A program made the position numbers and the translations under genes. Positions 9,550 through 16,582 of a stretch of DNA of 64,000 bases are shown piece after piece. The notes under the pieces are model-generated. The model saw only the letters and a list, made by a program, of their open reading frames with translations. It was not told where the DNA came from and made no database searches. How positions within the stretch are numbered: the stretch's first letter is position 1; each line of letters starts with the position of its first letter. Source of the DNA: Flavobacteriaceae bacterium (lineage in GTDB: Bacteria > Bacteroidota > Bacteroidia > Flavobacteriales > Flavobacteriaceae); NCBI GenBank assembly GCA_024743095.1, contig JANSXF010000017.1, forward strand, positions 1 through 64,000, read 5' to 3'.

Positions 9550-10140
9550 TTAGTTCTTGGCAATTTTACTTCGTATTCTGCTCAATGATTGTCTTTCTAT
9601 CCCTAAAAAGGAGGATAAATGGGTCAAACTTATCCGGTTGATCAAACCAGGATTGTCCTTTACAAAGTTCAAATAGCGTTCTTCGGCAGTATCAAACAGG
9701 AAACTTTCCACACGGTCGGTTTGAATAGTGAGTACTTTTTCTGCAATTAACCGGCCGTATCTTTCGTTGCTCTTAAAATTGGCATAACCGCTCTGGATAT
9801 CATCATAAGCAAGCTCTATAATAATGCATGGTTCCAGACATTGCATGTAATACTTACTGGGGCGTTGCTGTATAAAGGCCGGGTAGTCCGTAGCATATTC
9901 GTCCTCTTTCACAAAACCGGTGGTAATGGTCTTTCCTTTTTCGTTGATGAAATAACGCCGTAGCAATCCCTTGCAGACGAATCCCATTTTTTTTTGAACT
10001 TCTCCGTTTTCAAAAAAGAAATCTTTTTTGGCATACTCTTTTATGGACAATTGTGAACGAAGGAGGGTTAATTCTTCGATGGATAAGTTTGCAAATAATT
10101 GGAGGTAGGCTTCGAGGTATTTTTGATGGGATTCTTCCAA
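9550..10140 (-). CDS. Crp/Fnr family transcriptional regulator
   Basis: 196 residues with an N-terminal cyclic-nucleotide-binding-like beta-barrel (roughly 25-110) and a short C-terminal helix-turn-helix (SLTHLSSFLGIERQSLSRIRSKI). No cysteine pattern for an Fe-S cluster is present, so it is Crp-like rather than Fnr-like. No ATG lies near the N-terminus; the only plausible start is the TTG at 10140, preceded by an in-frame stop. It is the last gene of a closely packed minus-strand run (NTF2-like, DUF1801, DUF2200, membrane protein). The ligand is unknown. Confidence 0.85.
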   Translation of the reverse strand: MEESHQKYLEAYLQLFANLSIEELTLLRSQLSIKEYAKKDFFFENGEVQKKMGFVCKGLLRRYFINEKGKTITTGFVKEDEYATDYPAFIQQRPSKYYMQCLEPCIIIELAYDDIQSGYANFKSNERYGRLIAEKVLTIQTDRVESFLFDTAEERYLNFVKDNPGLINRISLTHLSSFLGIERQSLSRIRSKIAKN

Positions 10141-10184
10141 GGATTACGTGAGATTTGCTTTAAAGTGATACTGAAGATACGATT

Positions 10185-10844
10185 TCATCTTTTTAACTTC
10201 AGATTCAAGATAACCAAAAAATCTTTTTTCTGCCTAAGCTTATCGAGATCGGCCTCGAAAGTTATGGTCCGATTTATTTTGGGTAAGGACAATTTTCCTC
10301 TGGCAATGGAGTAGGTGACCATTACATTTAAATAGTTATAGATAAGGATAATTTTTTGAAGGTAATTGGTGGGTATAACTGTAAATCCGCCCCGCTTTGC
10401 CGTTCTTTTATTGATGATGTAACTTGTTCCCTGAATTTTGGTACTACCTTCCAACTCCTCATTTTCAATTAAATCGAGTAATCCTTCAACGTATTGTTGA
10501 ACAATGAAGGTTCTTCGTTGATTCCCTGTCATTTTTGTATCTATCACAAAAACATAATCGAACAATGTTCCTCCATGAATTTTTATAACGCCGTCTTTAG
10601 GTTTTTCTGAGAGCATCAATAATGAATGATACCTTAGCTTACCACTTTTTTTCATGGACGGAACATCCACAAATGGCGCAACTAAGGTCAAAACCCCTAT
10701 AATCGCCAGTATACTTAAAAAATACAAATCCGTTAGGTAGGCCAACCAACAAGTCAGAATTAGAGTGAGCAATGCTAACAGAAGTATCTTAAAAATAATC
10801 CAGTTTTGTTCCTTTTGGCTTTTCTTGTAGAAAGTATGTGTCAA
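10185..10844 (-). CDS. Membrane protein of unknown function
   Basis: 219 residues. Two hydrophobic segments near the N-terminus (about 18-36 and 41-62) are followed by a soluble domain rich in beta strands and lysine. I do not recognise the family. The start is odd: there is no ATG, and the TTG at 10844 directly follows, in the same frame, the TAA of the DUF2200 gene, so the two are separated by one stop codon only. Translation may depend on re-initiation or readthrough. The C-terminus ends KLRQKKDFLVILNLKLKR. Confidence 0.65.
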   Translation of the reverse strand: MTHTFYKKSQKEQNWIIFKILLLALLTLILTCWLAYLTDLYFLSILAIIGVLTLVAPFVDVPSMKKSGKLRYHSLLMLSEKPKDGVIKIHGGTLFDYVFVIDTKMTGNQRRTFIVQQYVEGLLDLIENEELEGSTKIQGTSYIINKRTAKRGGFTVIPTNYLQKIILIYNYLNVMVTYSIARGKLSLPKINRTITFEADLDKLRQKKDFLVILNLKLKR

Positions 10845-11213
10845 TTAATTACCTGTCCTTAGGATTTTTTCCATCTTTTTGCCCTTGGCCAATTCGTCCA
10901 CCAATTTATCCAAATACCGGACTTGCTTGGTGATGGTATTTTCGATTTCCTCTATGCGATAGCCACAAATTACGCCTTTTATCAGTTTTGCATTCGGATT
11001 CAAGTCGGCGGAATTAAAAAAAGTTTCAAATGTGACTTTTTCGGCAATCAGTTCTTCCAATTTTTTCTTGTCGAAACCTGTCAACCATGTTATTACTTGA
11101 TCAAGTTCTTCCACGGTTCGCCCTTTCTTTACAACTTTGGTAATGTAGTGCGGATATACCGATGCAAAGGTCATTTTTGCCACTCTCTCATTATGTTCCG
11201 GTGTTGTTTTCAT
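10845..11213 (-). CDS. DUF2200 domain protein
   Basis: 122 residues matching DUF2200: N-terminal [27 protein letters not shown], then [10 protein letters not shown] and [28 protein letters not shown]. This is a small cytoplasmic protein of unknown function, common in Bacteroidota and Firmicutes. It starts one base after the DUF1801 gene ends and its stop abuts the next gene's TTG start, so it sits inside an operon. Confidence 0.85.
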   Translation of the reverse strand: MKTTPEHNERVAKMTFASVYPHYITKVVKKGRTVEELDQVITWLTGFDKKKLEELIAEKVTFETFFNSADLNPNAKLIKGVICGYRIEEIENTITKQVRYLDKLVDELAKGKKMEKILRTGN

Positions 11214-11214
11214 A

Positions 11215-11607
11215 TTACTTCAGTCTTTCAAGTTTTCCTTTCCGTTTCACAATGTTTTTGTAGTCCCATTGAATTTCCTTGGATTTCATCAACCAACGCT
11301 TAAGGTCTTCGGTCTTGATCTCGGTAAGAGTATTATAGAATATGGAGGCATCTTTAAATTTTTCGCCCCGGACAGATAAATCCTCCTCATTAAAGTCCGC
11401 ACCGCTCCAAAACATTAAACGCACTCCTTTTTTCTGTTTGCTATAACCAACTATGGGGTTTCCGTCCAAAAACCATACGGGATGTGCATGCCAAATTTTA
11501 TTTTCGGCATGTGAAAGCTCTCTGTCGATGGTAGTTTCGAGCAAGTCGCAAATGGCTTTATCGGAAGGGGACAGCTCATCGTTATAGGACTGTATGTCTT
11601 TTTTCAT
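11215..11607 (-). CDS. DUF1801 domain protein
   Basis: 130 residues of the DUF1801 (YdhG-like) family. Typical stretches are the [35 protein letters not shown] core, which forms the small alpha/beta fold, and the C-terminal Lys/Arg-rich helix. The biochemical role is unknown. It lies between the NTF2-like and DUF2200 genes with gaps of 16 and 1 bases. DUF1801 and DUF2200 genes often travel with small stress or regulatory genes, but nothing here proves a shared job. Confidence 0.85.
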   Translation of the reverse strand: MKKDIQSYNDELSPSDKAICDLLETTIDRELSHAENKIWHAHPVWFLDGNPIVGYSKQKKGVRLMFWSGADFNEEDLSVRGEKFKDASIFYNTLTEIKTEDLKRWLMKSKEIQWDYKNIVKRKGKLERLK

Positions 11608-11623
11608 GAGTGTGGTTGTTTTA

Positions 11624-12001
11624 TTAAATCCTTACAACATATGAAGTTATGGATTTTATTTTCGTTCCTTTTGCCCCTTTGAAGATATAAAAATCTGAAA
11701 ACGCATATTTTTTCCCATTCTCCATGATGATGATTCCGTTTGCGGCCCCTTCTTTGCCGTGGGACAATATTTGATGAAGAACTAGCTCGGAAGCTTTTTC
11801 GTTCTTCATTTGCTCCAATCCATCAACAAACCTTTGTTTGCCTTCCATCTTTTTATCGCCCATAATCTCCCAAACAACATCATCTGTAACACTCTCCATA
11901 AGAAATGCTAGATTTCCTTTGGCAAATGCAATGTTGAACTCTTTTAAAAATTCCATTTTCGGGGAATTTCCGCAATTAGGGGTCGAAATAATTTTTGTCA
12001 T
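11624..12001 (-). CDS. NTF2/SnoaL-like protein
   Basis: 125 residues with the cone-shaped NTF2-like fold pattern: an N-terminal helix (EFLKEFNIAFAKGNLAFLMESV), DDVVWEIMGDKKMEGKQRF, and later strands with FSDFYIFKGAKGTKIKSITSYV. The family includes isomerases, cyclases and non-enzymatic binding proteins, so no reaction can be named. It is the first gene of the minus-strand run 12001-9550; the accessory patch begins directly upstream. Confidence 0.8.
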   Translation of the reverse strand: MTKIISTPNCGNSPKMEFLKEFNIAFAKGNLAFLMESVTDDVVWEIMGDKKMEGKQRFVDGLEQMKNEKASELVLHQILSHGKEGAANGIIIMENGKKYAFSDFYIFKGAKGTKIKSITSYVVRI

Positions 12002-12116
12002 GGTATCGCTTTATACTTTTCACGTAAGCTTTAGTCCTAGTTCATTTACTTATGTTGCCAATTTTAACCATTCCCCTTTTGTCGATTTCCTTTGGTTATT
12101 AGTTTTCTTAAAGTTT

Positions 12117-12145
12117 AAGGCAAGAGGGAACAATTATATCCAATG
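12117..12145 (+). repeat. Imperfect direct repeat bordering the accessory patch, left copy
   Basis: AAGGCAAGAGGGAACAAT then TATATCCAATGT. It matches AAGGCAGGAGGGAACAAT then GATTATAGCCAGTGT at 14702-14734 with about three substitutions and a 2-base indel. Both copies are in the same orientation and lie 2.58 kb apart around the insertion-sequence remnants. Confidence 0.55.
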
Positions 12146-12219
12146 TGCCTGTTGCACAAGTTAGCGAAAATAGTCGTTGATGATCATTGTCGATCGGAGA
12201 TTGGATCGTAACTTAAAGG

Positions 12220-12600
12220 CATGCAGGAAAAAAGAAGTACCAAGAAAAGCTCTTCGCTTGGTTCCAACTCAACGAACCGGTGCACAAAGAAAATTTCTAC
12301 AGGCGTTTGAGGGGAGCACTGGATATCGATCTCTATACCCAGGCCATCGATTCATCCCCTGTAAAGGCCAACGCAAGGATGCACCCCCTTGAGCTCAAAG
12401 CACCTGAAGAGGGATTGGAACCCCATTTGTCATCAGTGCCATGGACAGGGAAAGCCAGCACCGCAAGAGCAGGGGGACAGATTTAAGGGTGGACAGAAAA
12501 GAATATGGACCAACAAACAGATCTACATTCCACCTATTGCGATAACTTTAAATTCTTTATTGTGGGCAAAGCAAGTGCTGGAAGTATAAGCGAACATAAC
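12220..12600 (+). pseudogene. IS1182-like transposase remnant
   Basis: Frame 1 from about 12238 encodes YQEKLFAWFQLNEP, then HKENFYRRLRGALDID, AIDSSPVKANARM and LELKAPEEGLEPHL, the middle of an IS1182-family transposase (compare the usual IDSxPVKANASMDxLExKxPEEDL). After about 12430 the homology hops frames (AMDREKPAPQEQG-like, then TNKQIYIPP) and fades. N-terminal and C-terminal parts are missing. No complete terminal inverted repeat pair could be found. It is a dead fragment about 380 bp long. Confidence 0.75.
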
Positions 12601-12644
12601 TTTACAAATTCTCTTCTTGTTGTCTTTTATCCATACTCTAATTT

Positions 12645-12688
12645 TTGACAATGATATAGAATATGTATATTATTGCAATATTGTTGCA
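12645..12688 (+). promoter_or_regulatory. Promoter and Fur-type operator of the Fur-family gene
   Basis: TTG at 12645 (within TTGACA) is 20 bases from TATTATTG at 12668, one mismatch from TAnnTTTG; the same bases also read as TTGACA-N17-TATTAT. Overlapping its end is the inverted repeat TGCAA-TATTG-TTGCA (12674-12688), ending 10 bases before the ATG, the right place for autorepression. Confidence 0.5.
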
Positions 12689-12698
12689 TTAAAGAATT

Positions 12699-13076
12699 AT
12701 GAATCGAAGAAATACACCTACAAAAGAAGCAGTGTTGAACTTACTGTTAAATTCGAGCAAAGCCTTAAGTCAAGACGCTATCGAAAGGCAGTTGGATATT
12801 GACATCAATAGAGCAACAATTTATAGAGTTTTGAACAGGTTTTGTGAAGACAATTTAGTTCACAAAATTGTAGCAGAAGACGGTAAACAGTATTTTGCCA
12901 TTTGCAAAAAATGTGAGAATCCACAAGAAATTATTAAATATCATTTTCATTTTCGGTGTTTGTCTTGTGATACCATTGAATGCATGCAAGTTCCTGTTGA
13001 GTATTCAGTTCCTAGTGGCTATGAGGTTCAAAATGCAAATTGTGTTTTGACCGGGACTTGTAATGATTGCTCGTAG
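12699..13076 (+). CDS. Fur family transcriptional repressor
   Basis: 125 residues: N-terminal winged helix (TPTKEAVLNLLLNSSKALSQDAIERQL then INRATIYRVLNRFCEDNLVHKI) and a C-terminal metal-binding dimerisation domain with HFHFRCLSC. Cysteine pairs CKKC and CNDC flank it, suggesting a structural zinc. It senses metal, zinc or iron, but which is not readable. No transporter or metal-resistance gene is adjacent; instead it lies between two transposase remnants, so its target genes may have been lost or lie elsewhere. It has its own promoter and a candidate operator. Confidence 0.88.
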   Translation: MNRRNTPTKEAVLNLLLNSSKALSQDAIERQLDIDINRATIYRVLNRFCEDNLVHKIVAEDGKQYFAICKKCENPQEIIKYHFHFRCLSCDTIECMQVPVEYSVPSGYEVQNANCVLTGTCNDCS

Positions 13077-13084
13077 GATTGTTT

Positions 13085-13440
13085 ACATTGTCCACAACGG
13101 TCTCCGAAATGGGTGGCACAAAACGACCGAAGTATCCAACATCTTCTTCGTATATCAAGGAAATGTACGACACCGACATCTCCCATACCGTTTTGAGCCA
13201 GATAACCGATAAGGTCGTCCCTGATGATGTAAAGGCGTGGCAGAACCGCCCCCTGGAGCCACTCTATTGCATTGGCCTTGATAAAGCTTGTGTACTTGTA
13301 AAAAATGGACCAGCCCTTAGCACAATTGGAGCCTGAGCGTTCAACAACTTTACATTAAATTTGGGGAACGGATACCCCTGATATTAAACACCAATTCCTT
13401 TGGGGCTAGCCCCAAAGGAATTGAAACAACGGAAAGAGTT
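13085..13440 (+). pseudogene. IS256-like transposase remnant, internally deleted
   Basis: Frame 2 encodes YIKEMYDTDISHTVLSQITD then VKAWQNRPLEPLYCI, the middle of an IS256-family transposase. From 13285, in frame 1, the C-terminal end follows directly: KKWTSP, stop, then NWSLSVQQLYIKFGERIPLIL and a terminal NTNSF. The catalytic core between these parts is missing and the N-terminus is unrecognisable, so the copy is dead. It begins right after the Fur gene. Confidence 0.8.
13393..13422. repeat. Perfect 30-bp palindrome
   Basis: Arms AATTCCTTTGGGGCT and AGCCCCAAAGGAATT meet with no spacer. It lies at the 3' end of the IS256-like remnant. There is no T run after it, so it is not an obvious terminator. 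Confidence 0.8.
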
Positions 13441-13456
13441 TAATTTACAGCCCCGT

Positions 13457-13497
13457 GAGAGACGCACTCCGTCAGTTAATGGCGGAGCCGTCTACTC
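13457..13497. repeat. Bulged hairpin beside the toxin-antitoxin pair
   Basis: GAGAGACG-CA-CTCCG pairs with CGGAG-C-CGTCTACTC around an 11-base loop, leaving bulged bases. It sits just past the stop of the HTH gene (minus strand), with a T-rich stretch on the other side, so it may fold in its transcript. Confidence 0.45.
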
Positions 13498-13514
13498 GAT
13501 TGGCATTTCGTTTT

Positions 13515-13979
13515 TTATATAGACAATAACTTTTCATAGTCATATTTGTCATATTCTTTTCGGTCCTCTTTTTTTAATTTTACTATTTCGTTTTTAACTT
13601 GAACTCTATACCAATATTCAGGTTTTGTTCGAGAAAAGGAACTAATTTTAAGCACAACTTCAGGATTCAGTTTTCTTTTACCCGTTAAATATTTATGAAG
13701 GTTACTGTCTCTCATTCCAAAATATTTAGCTAAATCTTTTTTGGTAATGTCAAAGACCTTTAAGTACAATTTCACAAAGTCCAAAATGTCAAGGATCTCA
13801 TTTTCTTTAATATCATCTCTTTCAATATAGTCTTCTAGTTTATATTGAATGGAAAGAAGTTTATTTCTAATTTTTCTTTCTTTAGGTTGATTGTCAGAAT
13901 GCTTTCTGACAAACTCATTTATTTTATTGAGTTTGTCATCGTTCCAAATATCTTTAGGTAAGATTTCTATATTTTTCAT
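13515..13979 (-). CDS. HTH (XRE/HigA-like) protein, probable antitoxin
   Basis: 154 residues. The C-terminal half holds a helix-turn-helix (DITKKDLAKYFGMRDSNLHKYL then TGKRKLNPEVVLKISSFS) followed by TKPEYWYRVQVKNE, which resembles the HigA ending. The N-terminal half is a charged helical region that could bind a partner. It starts 6 bases after the GNAT-like gene and is the second gene of the pair, an order seen in toxin-first modules such as higBA. Likely to bind its own promoter palindrome near 14535. Antitoxin status is inference from pairing and fold. Confidence 0.7.
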   Translation of the reverse strand: MKNIEILPKDIWNDDKLNKINEFVRKHSDNQPKERKIRNKLLSIQYKLEDYIERDDIKENEILDILDFVKLYLKVFDITKKDLAKYFGMRDSNLHKYLTGKRKLNPEVVLKISSFSRTKPEYWYRVQVKNEIVKLKKEDRKEYDKYDYEKLLSI

Positions 13980-13985
13980 AACCTT

Positions 13986-14492
13986 CTAATTTAAAAATTC
14001 GTTAATGAGTTTTTCACTACCCTCAGGTAGAATAATCATTGTTGTAGAGGTGTCTAATCTCACAGCATTATACTTTTTACTATACAATGTCATTAGTTTT
14101 GTTTCATTCTCTTTTTTTTCTTCCAGTACATCAAAAGCGAGATAACCTTCTTTGTCATTAATGAAACTTTGTCTACAAGCAAAAGCTATTAAACAACCTG
14201 CAACTCTTTCGTATCTTTTTTTGTCACCTCTGTTATGCGGTGCAACCTCAACAAAAGCCATATAAATTTGATGAGGACTTTTAGTGTCTATTATCAAACA
14301 TCCCTCAATTATTTCAGGTGTTTTGTCAGTCTTTAAGATGTAAGTCTCGTAATCCTTCGTTTTTGAGTGTTTACTAAAATTAAATCTCCATCCTTCATTT
14401 AGCGAAGGTAATTTTGACTTGTTTTTTGTCACCAAATAAATTTGGGATTTAATTTCGGATTTGGTTGCCGTTTCTAGGATTTTTACGTTCAT
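13986..14492 (-). CDS. GNAT-like acetyltransferase, possible toxin
   Basis: 168 residues. The central block FVEVAPHNRG followed by YERVAGCLIAFACRQSF and GYLAFDVLEEKKE resembles the acetyl-CoA-binding motif A/B region of GNAT proteins, with a C-terminal LMTLYSKKYNAVRL and TTMIILP strand pair. The HTH gene follows after 6 bases. GNAT toxins that acetylate charged tRNAs are known partners of DNA-binding antitoxins, but the usual partner there is a ribbon-helix-helix protein, so a HigA-like partner would be a variant. Substrate is unknown. The gene is more AT-rich than its neighbours and has its own promoter. Confidence 0.65.
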   Translation of the reverse strand: MNVKILETATKSEIKSQIYLVTKNKSKLPSLNEGWRFNFSKHSKTKDYETYILKTDKTPEIIEGCLIIDTKSPHQIYMAFVEVAPHNRGDKKRYERVAGCLIAFACRQSFINDKEGYLAFDVLEEKKENETKLMTLYSKKYNAVRLDTSTTMIILPEGSEKLINEFLN

Positions 14493-14511
14493 TCAAATCT
14501 TTGTTGTAAAT

Positions 14512-14544
14512 CAAAGATACGAAAATTATACAAATTGTACAATT
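14512..14544 (-). promoter_or_regulatory. Promoter and palindromic operator of the GNAT/HTH pair
   Basis: On the minus strand TTG (14542-14540) is 20 bases from TATCTTTG (14519-14512), a good Bacteroidota promoter 20 bases before the ATG at 14492. The 12-bp perfect palindrome AATTGTACAATT (14533-14544) and the overlapping TACAA-A-TTGTA (14529-14539) cover the -33 element, as expected for autorepression by the HTH protein. Confidence 0.55.
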
Positions 14545-14559
14545 ATTTTTAAATGAATG

Positions 14560-14660
14560 CCAACGGTTCTCGGCTATGATTTCGTTATGGCTGGCGGCTG
14601 GCGGGCGACGGCGCGGGCCGGTGCGATTTTCCAGCGAGCCAAGGCCGCGTTACGAAAGCA
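14560..14660. other. GC-rich foldback element
   Basis: About 100 bp, very GC-rich from 14588 to 14650 in an otherwise AT-rich spacer. Outer arms TTTCGT (14580) and ACGAAA (14652) can pair, as can TGGCT (14588) and AGCCA (14637), giving a long imperfect foldback. It carries no open frame of note. It is upstream of the GNAT-like gene and could be an old mobile-element end or an integron-like recombination site; the canonical attC core sites are not clear. Confidence 0.45.
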
Positions 14661-14701
14661 TTCCTGTAGTTAATAGTTTTTAAAAGTAGGGAATTTAGTT
14701 C

Positions 14702-14734
14702 AAGGCAGGAGGGAACAATGATTATAGCCAGTGT
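14702..14734 (+). repeat. Imperfect direct repeat bordering the accessory patch, right copy
   Basis: AAGGCAGGAGGGAACAAT then GATTATAGCCAGTGT. It pairs with 12117-12145. It is followed 14 bases later by the end of the lipocalin-like pseudogene. Confidence 0.55.
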
Positions 14735-14747
14735 TTTAAACAGGTTT

Positions 14748-15383
14748 TTAATTCGTTATGTTCTTGAGTCCAAAATCAGTCTCTTGGAGCGGTTTTAATT
14801 TTAATCCATCCTTTTTGATTTCTAAAATTTGATAAATATTCAATTTTTCAACTTGGCCTAAGGTAAAAATCAGAAAAAGGTTTTCCCGGACCTCTTTCAA
14901 ATACCAAAACCCATTATCGTGCTCCCGAGTATGATTTAATAAATTTAATTTTTTACTTTTTTATCCAAGTATTTTGTCGATCCAGTATAGGTCTGAACTA
15001 AATTCGATTTTAGTATAATCATTCAATGGTTCAAATTTGTTATTTAAAAGGAAACTTGATACTTCATGAATAGTTTTATTAAGTTTATGATTGAGGTTCA
15101 ATTTCCTAAACATATGGGCCATATTATGTCCTGAATCAATTTCAAGGGAATCATTACCGTATTTTTTTAATTTCTCTTTTCCCTTTATTCCCTCAAACTT
15201 TAATTTGACCGTCTTTTTTTTGAAAATGAATTTTACGTCAACTACGGTGTCAGAACCTATATGCCCCACAGTTGAATTATAAAAATCAATTAAAATTCCT
15301 TCGCCTCCAGTTGTGTATACCCTATTACTGTCAATAATTTGATTTTTATAAGACATCCAAACCCCATCCAACTTCTTGCCATC
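14748..15383 (-). pseudogene. Decayed lipocalin-like protein gene
   Basis: The frame reads DGKKLDGVWMSYKNQIIDSN through to DLYWIDKILG, is cut by TAA at 14961, and continues in the same frame as NHTREHDNGFWYLKEVREN to a final stop at 14748. The upper end is also broken: a stop at 15384 sits just before the DGKKLDGVW start of the mature domain, with no signal peptide or ATG in front. The natural protein was probably a secreted protein of a little over 200 residues. A shorter open frame of 136 codons (14961-15371) could be called as a gene, but it begins at TTG. Confidence 0.65.
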
Positions 15384-15397
15384 TTAAGAAGGCGGTA

Positions 15398-16516
15398 CTA
15401 CAGATTTTTCACATAGGTACGCCTACGTTTGATGACCTTGGGATCGAAATGTTTCCACATTTGACGTATGGCGATATTATCCTCCAATTCCGGTGTACGA
15501 ATGCAATTTACCACGCCACGCTTTTTAAAGGTGTGGTAGTACTCATTAAAAATAATGGAGGTAACCCCCTTGTTCTGGTACGCGGGGTGAATACCGATCA
15601 AGTAGAAAATGGCATCCTTACTATTTTTTCTTGCATTGAGTAAATGGAAAACACCAAAAGGGAACAGCTTGCCCTTCGCCTTCTGCAATGCTTCCGAAAA
15701 AGAGGGCATTACTATGGCAAAGGCCGCTAGGTTATCCTCGGCGTCCACCACAAATTTGATGTATTCCGGATTGATGAAACTGATGTATTTTTTCTTAAAA
15801 TACTCCTTTTGAATGTCCGTGATCTTAACAAAAGAGGATAGTCTGGCGTAGGAGTCGTTAAAAAGGTCGAACATCTTGTCCACCCACGGCATAATATCGT
15901 CACTCTTTTCAAAGTTCAGTTCACGAAGACCGTAACGTTTTTTAATCAATAAATTGGCCTTCTCAAAAAGTTTGGGGTCGGCATTGGCAGCCAAAAATTT
16001 GCTCTCGGTGTATTTTTTTTCAGTGGTAAACCCATGTTTTTCGTAGTGTGATTGGTAGTACGGATGATTGTACCACGTGATCATACTCCCTATGTGATCA
16101 AAACCTTCGGTAAGTACACCCACCTTGTCCAGATTGGAAAAACCCACGGGACCTTCCATATACTCGAGCTGGTTTTTCCTTCCAATCTCACGGACTTTAC
16201 CCAATAAGGCTTTGGAAACCTCAAAATCATCCACAAAATCGAACCAACCGAACCGCATTTTTTTGACCCCTTGTTCCTTTACTTCCAACCAATTGATGAT
16301 GGCCGCTACACGCCCCACGATCTTGTTGTCCTTGTAAGCTAAAAAGAACTGTGCTTCCGCTGTCTTAAAAACAGGGTTTTCATCCTTGTCAAAAGAAGCC
16401 ATTTCATCTTTGATAATGGGTGGTACCCAATAGGCGGAATCCTTATAGAGAGAAAAAGGAAATTTTACAAAACGCTTAAGGTCGGACTTGGACTGAACCT
16501 GCTTAACGGAAATCAT
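15398..16516 (-). CDS. GNAT-like acyltransferase-fold protein
   Basis: 372 residues, cytoplasmic. The N-terminal half opens with FPFSLYKDSAYWVPPII and a GNAT-like strand pattern (FFLAYKDNKIVGRVAAIIN); the C-terminal half has a second GNAT-like region with YLIGIHPAYQNKGVTSIIFNE, which is the pyrophosphate-loop position, and ends RRRTYVKN. The family is widespread in Flavobacteria and other phyla without an assigned substrate. It ends 14 bases upstream of the decayed lipocalin-like gene, which marks the right border of the accessory patch. Confidence 0.75.
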   Translation of the reverse strand: MISVKQVQSKSDLKRFVKFPFSLYKDSAYWVPPIIKDEMASFDKDENPVFKTAEAQFFLAYKDNKIVGRVAAIINWLEVKEQGVKKMRFGWFDFVDDFEVSKALLGKVREIGRKNQLEYMEGPVGFSNLDKVGVLTEGFDHIGSMITWYNHPYYQSHYEKHGFTTEKKYTESKFLAANADPKLFEKANLLIKKRYGLRELNFEKSDDIMPWVDKMFDLFNDSYARLSSFVKITDIQKEYFKKKYISFINPEYIKFVVDAEDNLAAFAIVMPSFSEALQKAKGKLFPFGVFHLLNARKNSKDAIFYLIGIHPAYQNKGVTSIIFNEYYHTFKKRGVVNCIRTPELEDNIAIRQMWKHFDPKVIKRRRTYVKNL

Positions 16517-16582
16517 ATTTGCAAATTAATGCTCAATATTATGAATATTACTTGCAGTAGAAAAATGAAGTTGCCGGAAAAC

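Noticed and set aside
12177-12589. Three overlapping open frames taken as separate small genes
   Set aside because: They are frame fragments of one IS1182-like transposase remnant.
13457-13497. Canonical integron attC site
   Set aside because: The bulged hairpin resembles one, but the RYYYAAC and GTTRRRY core sites are not present.
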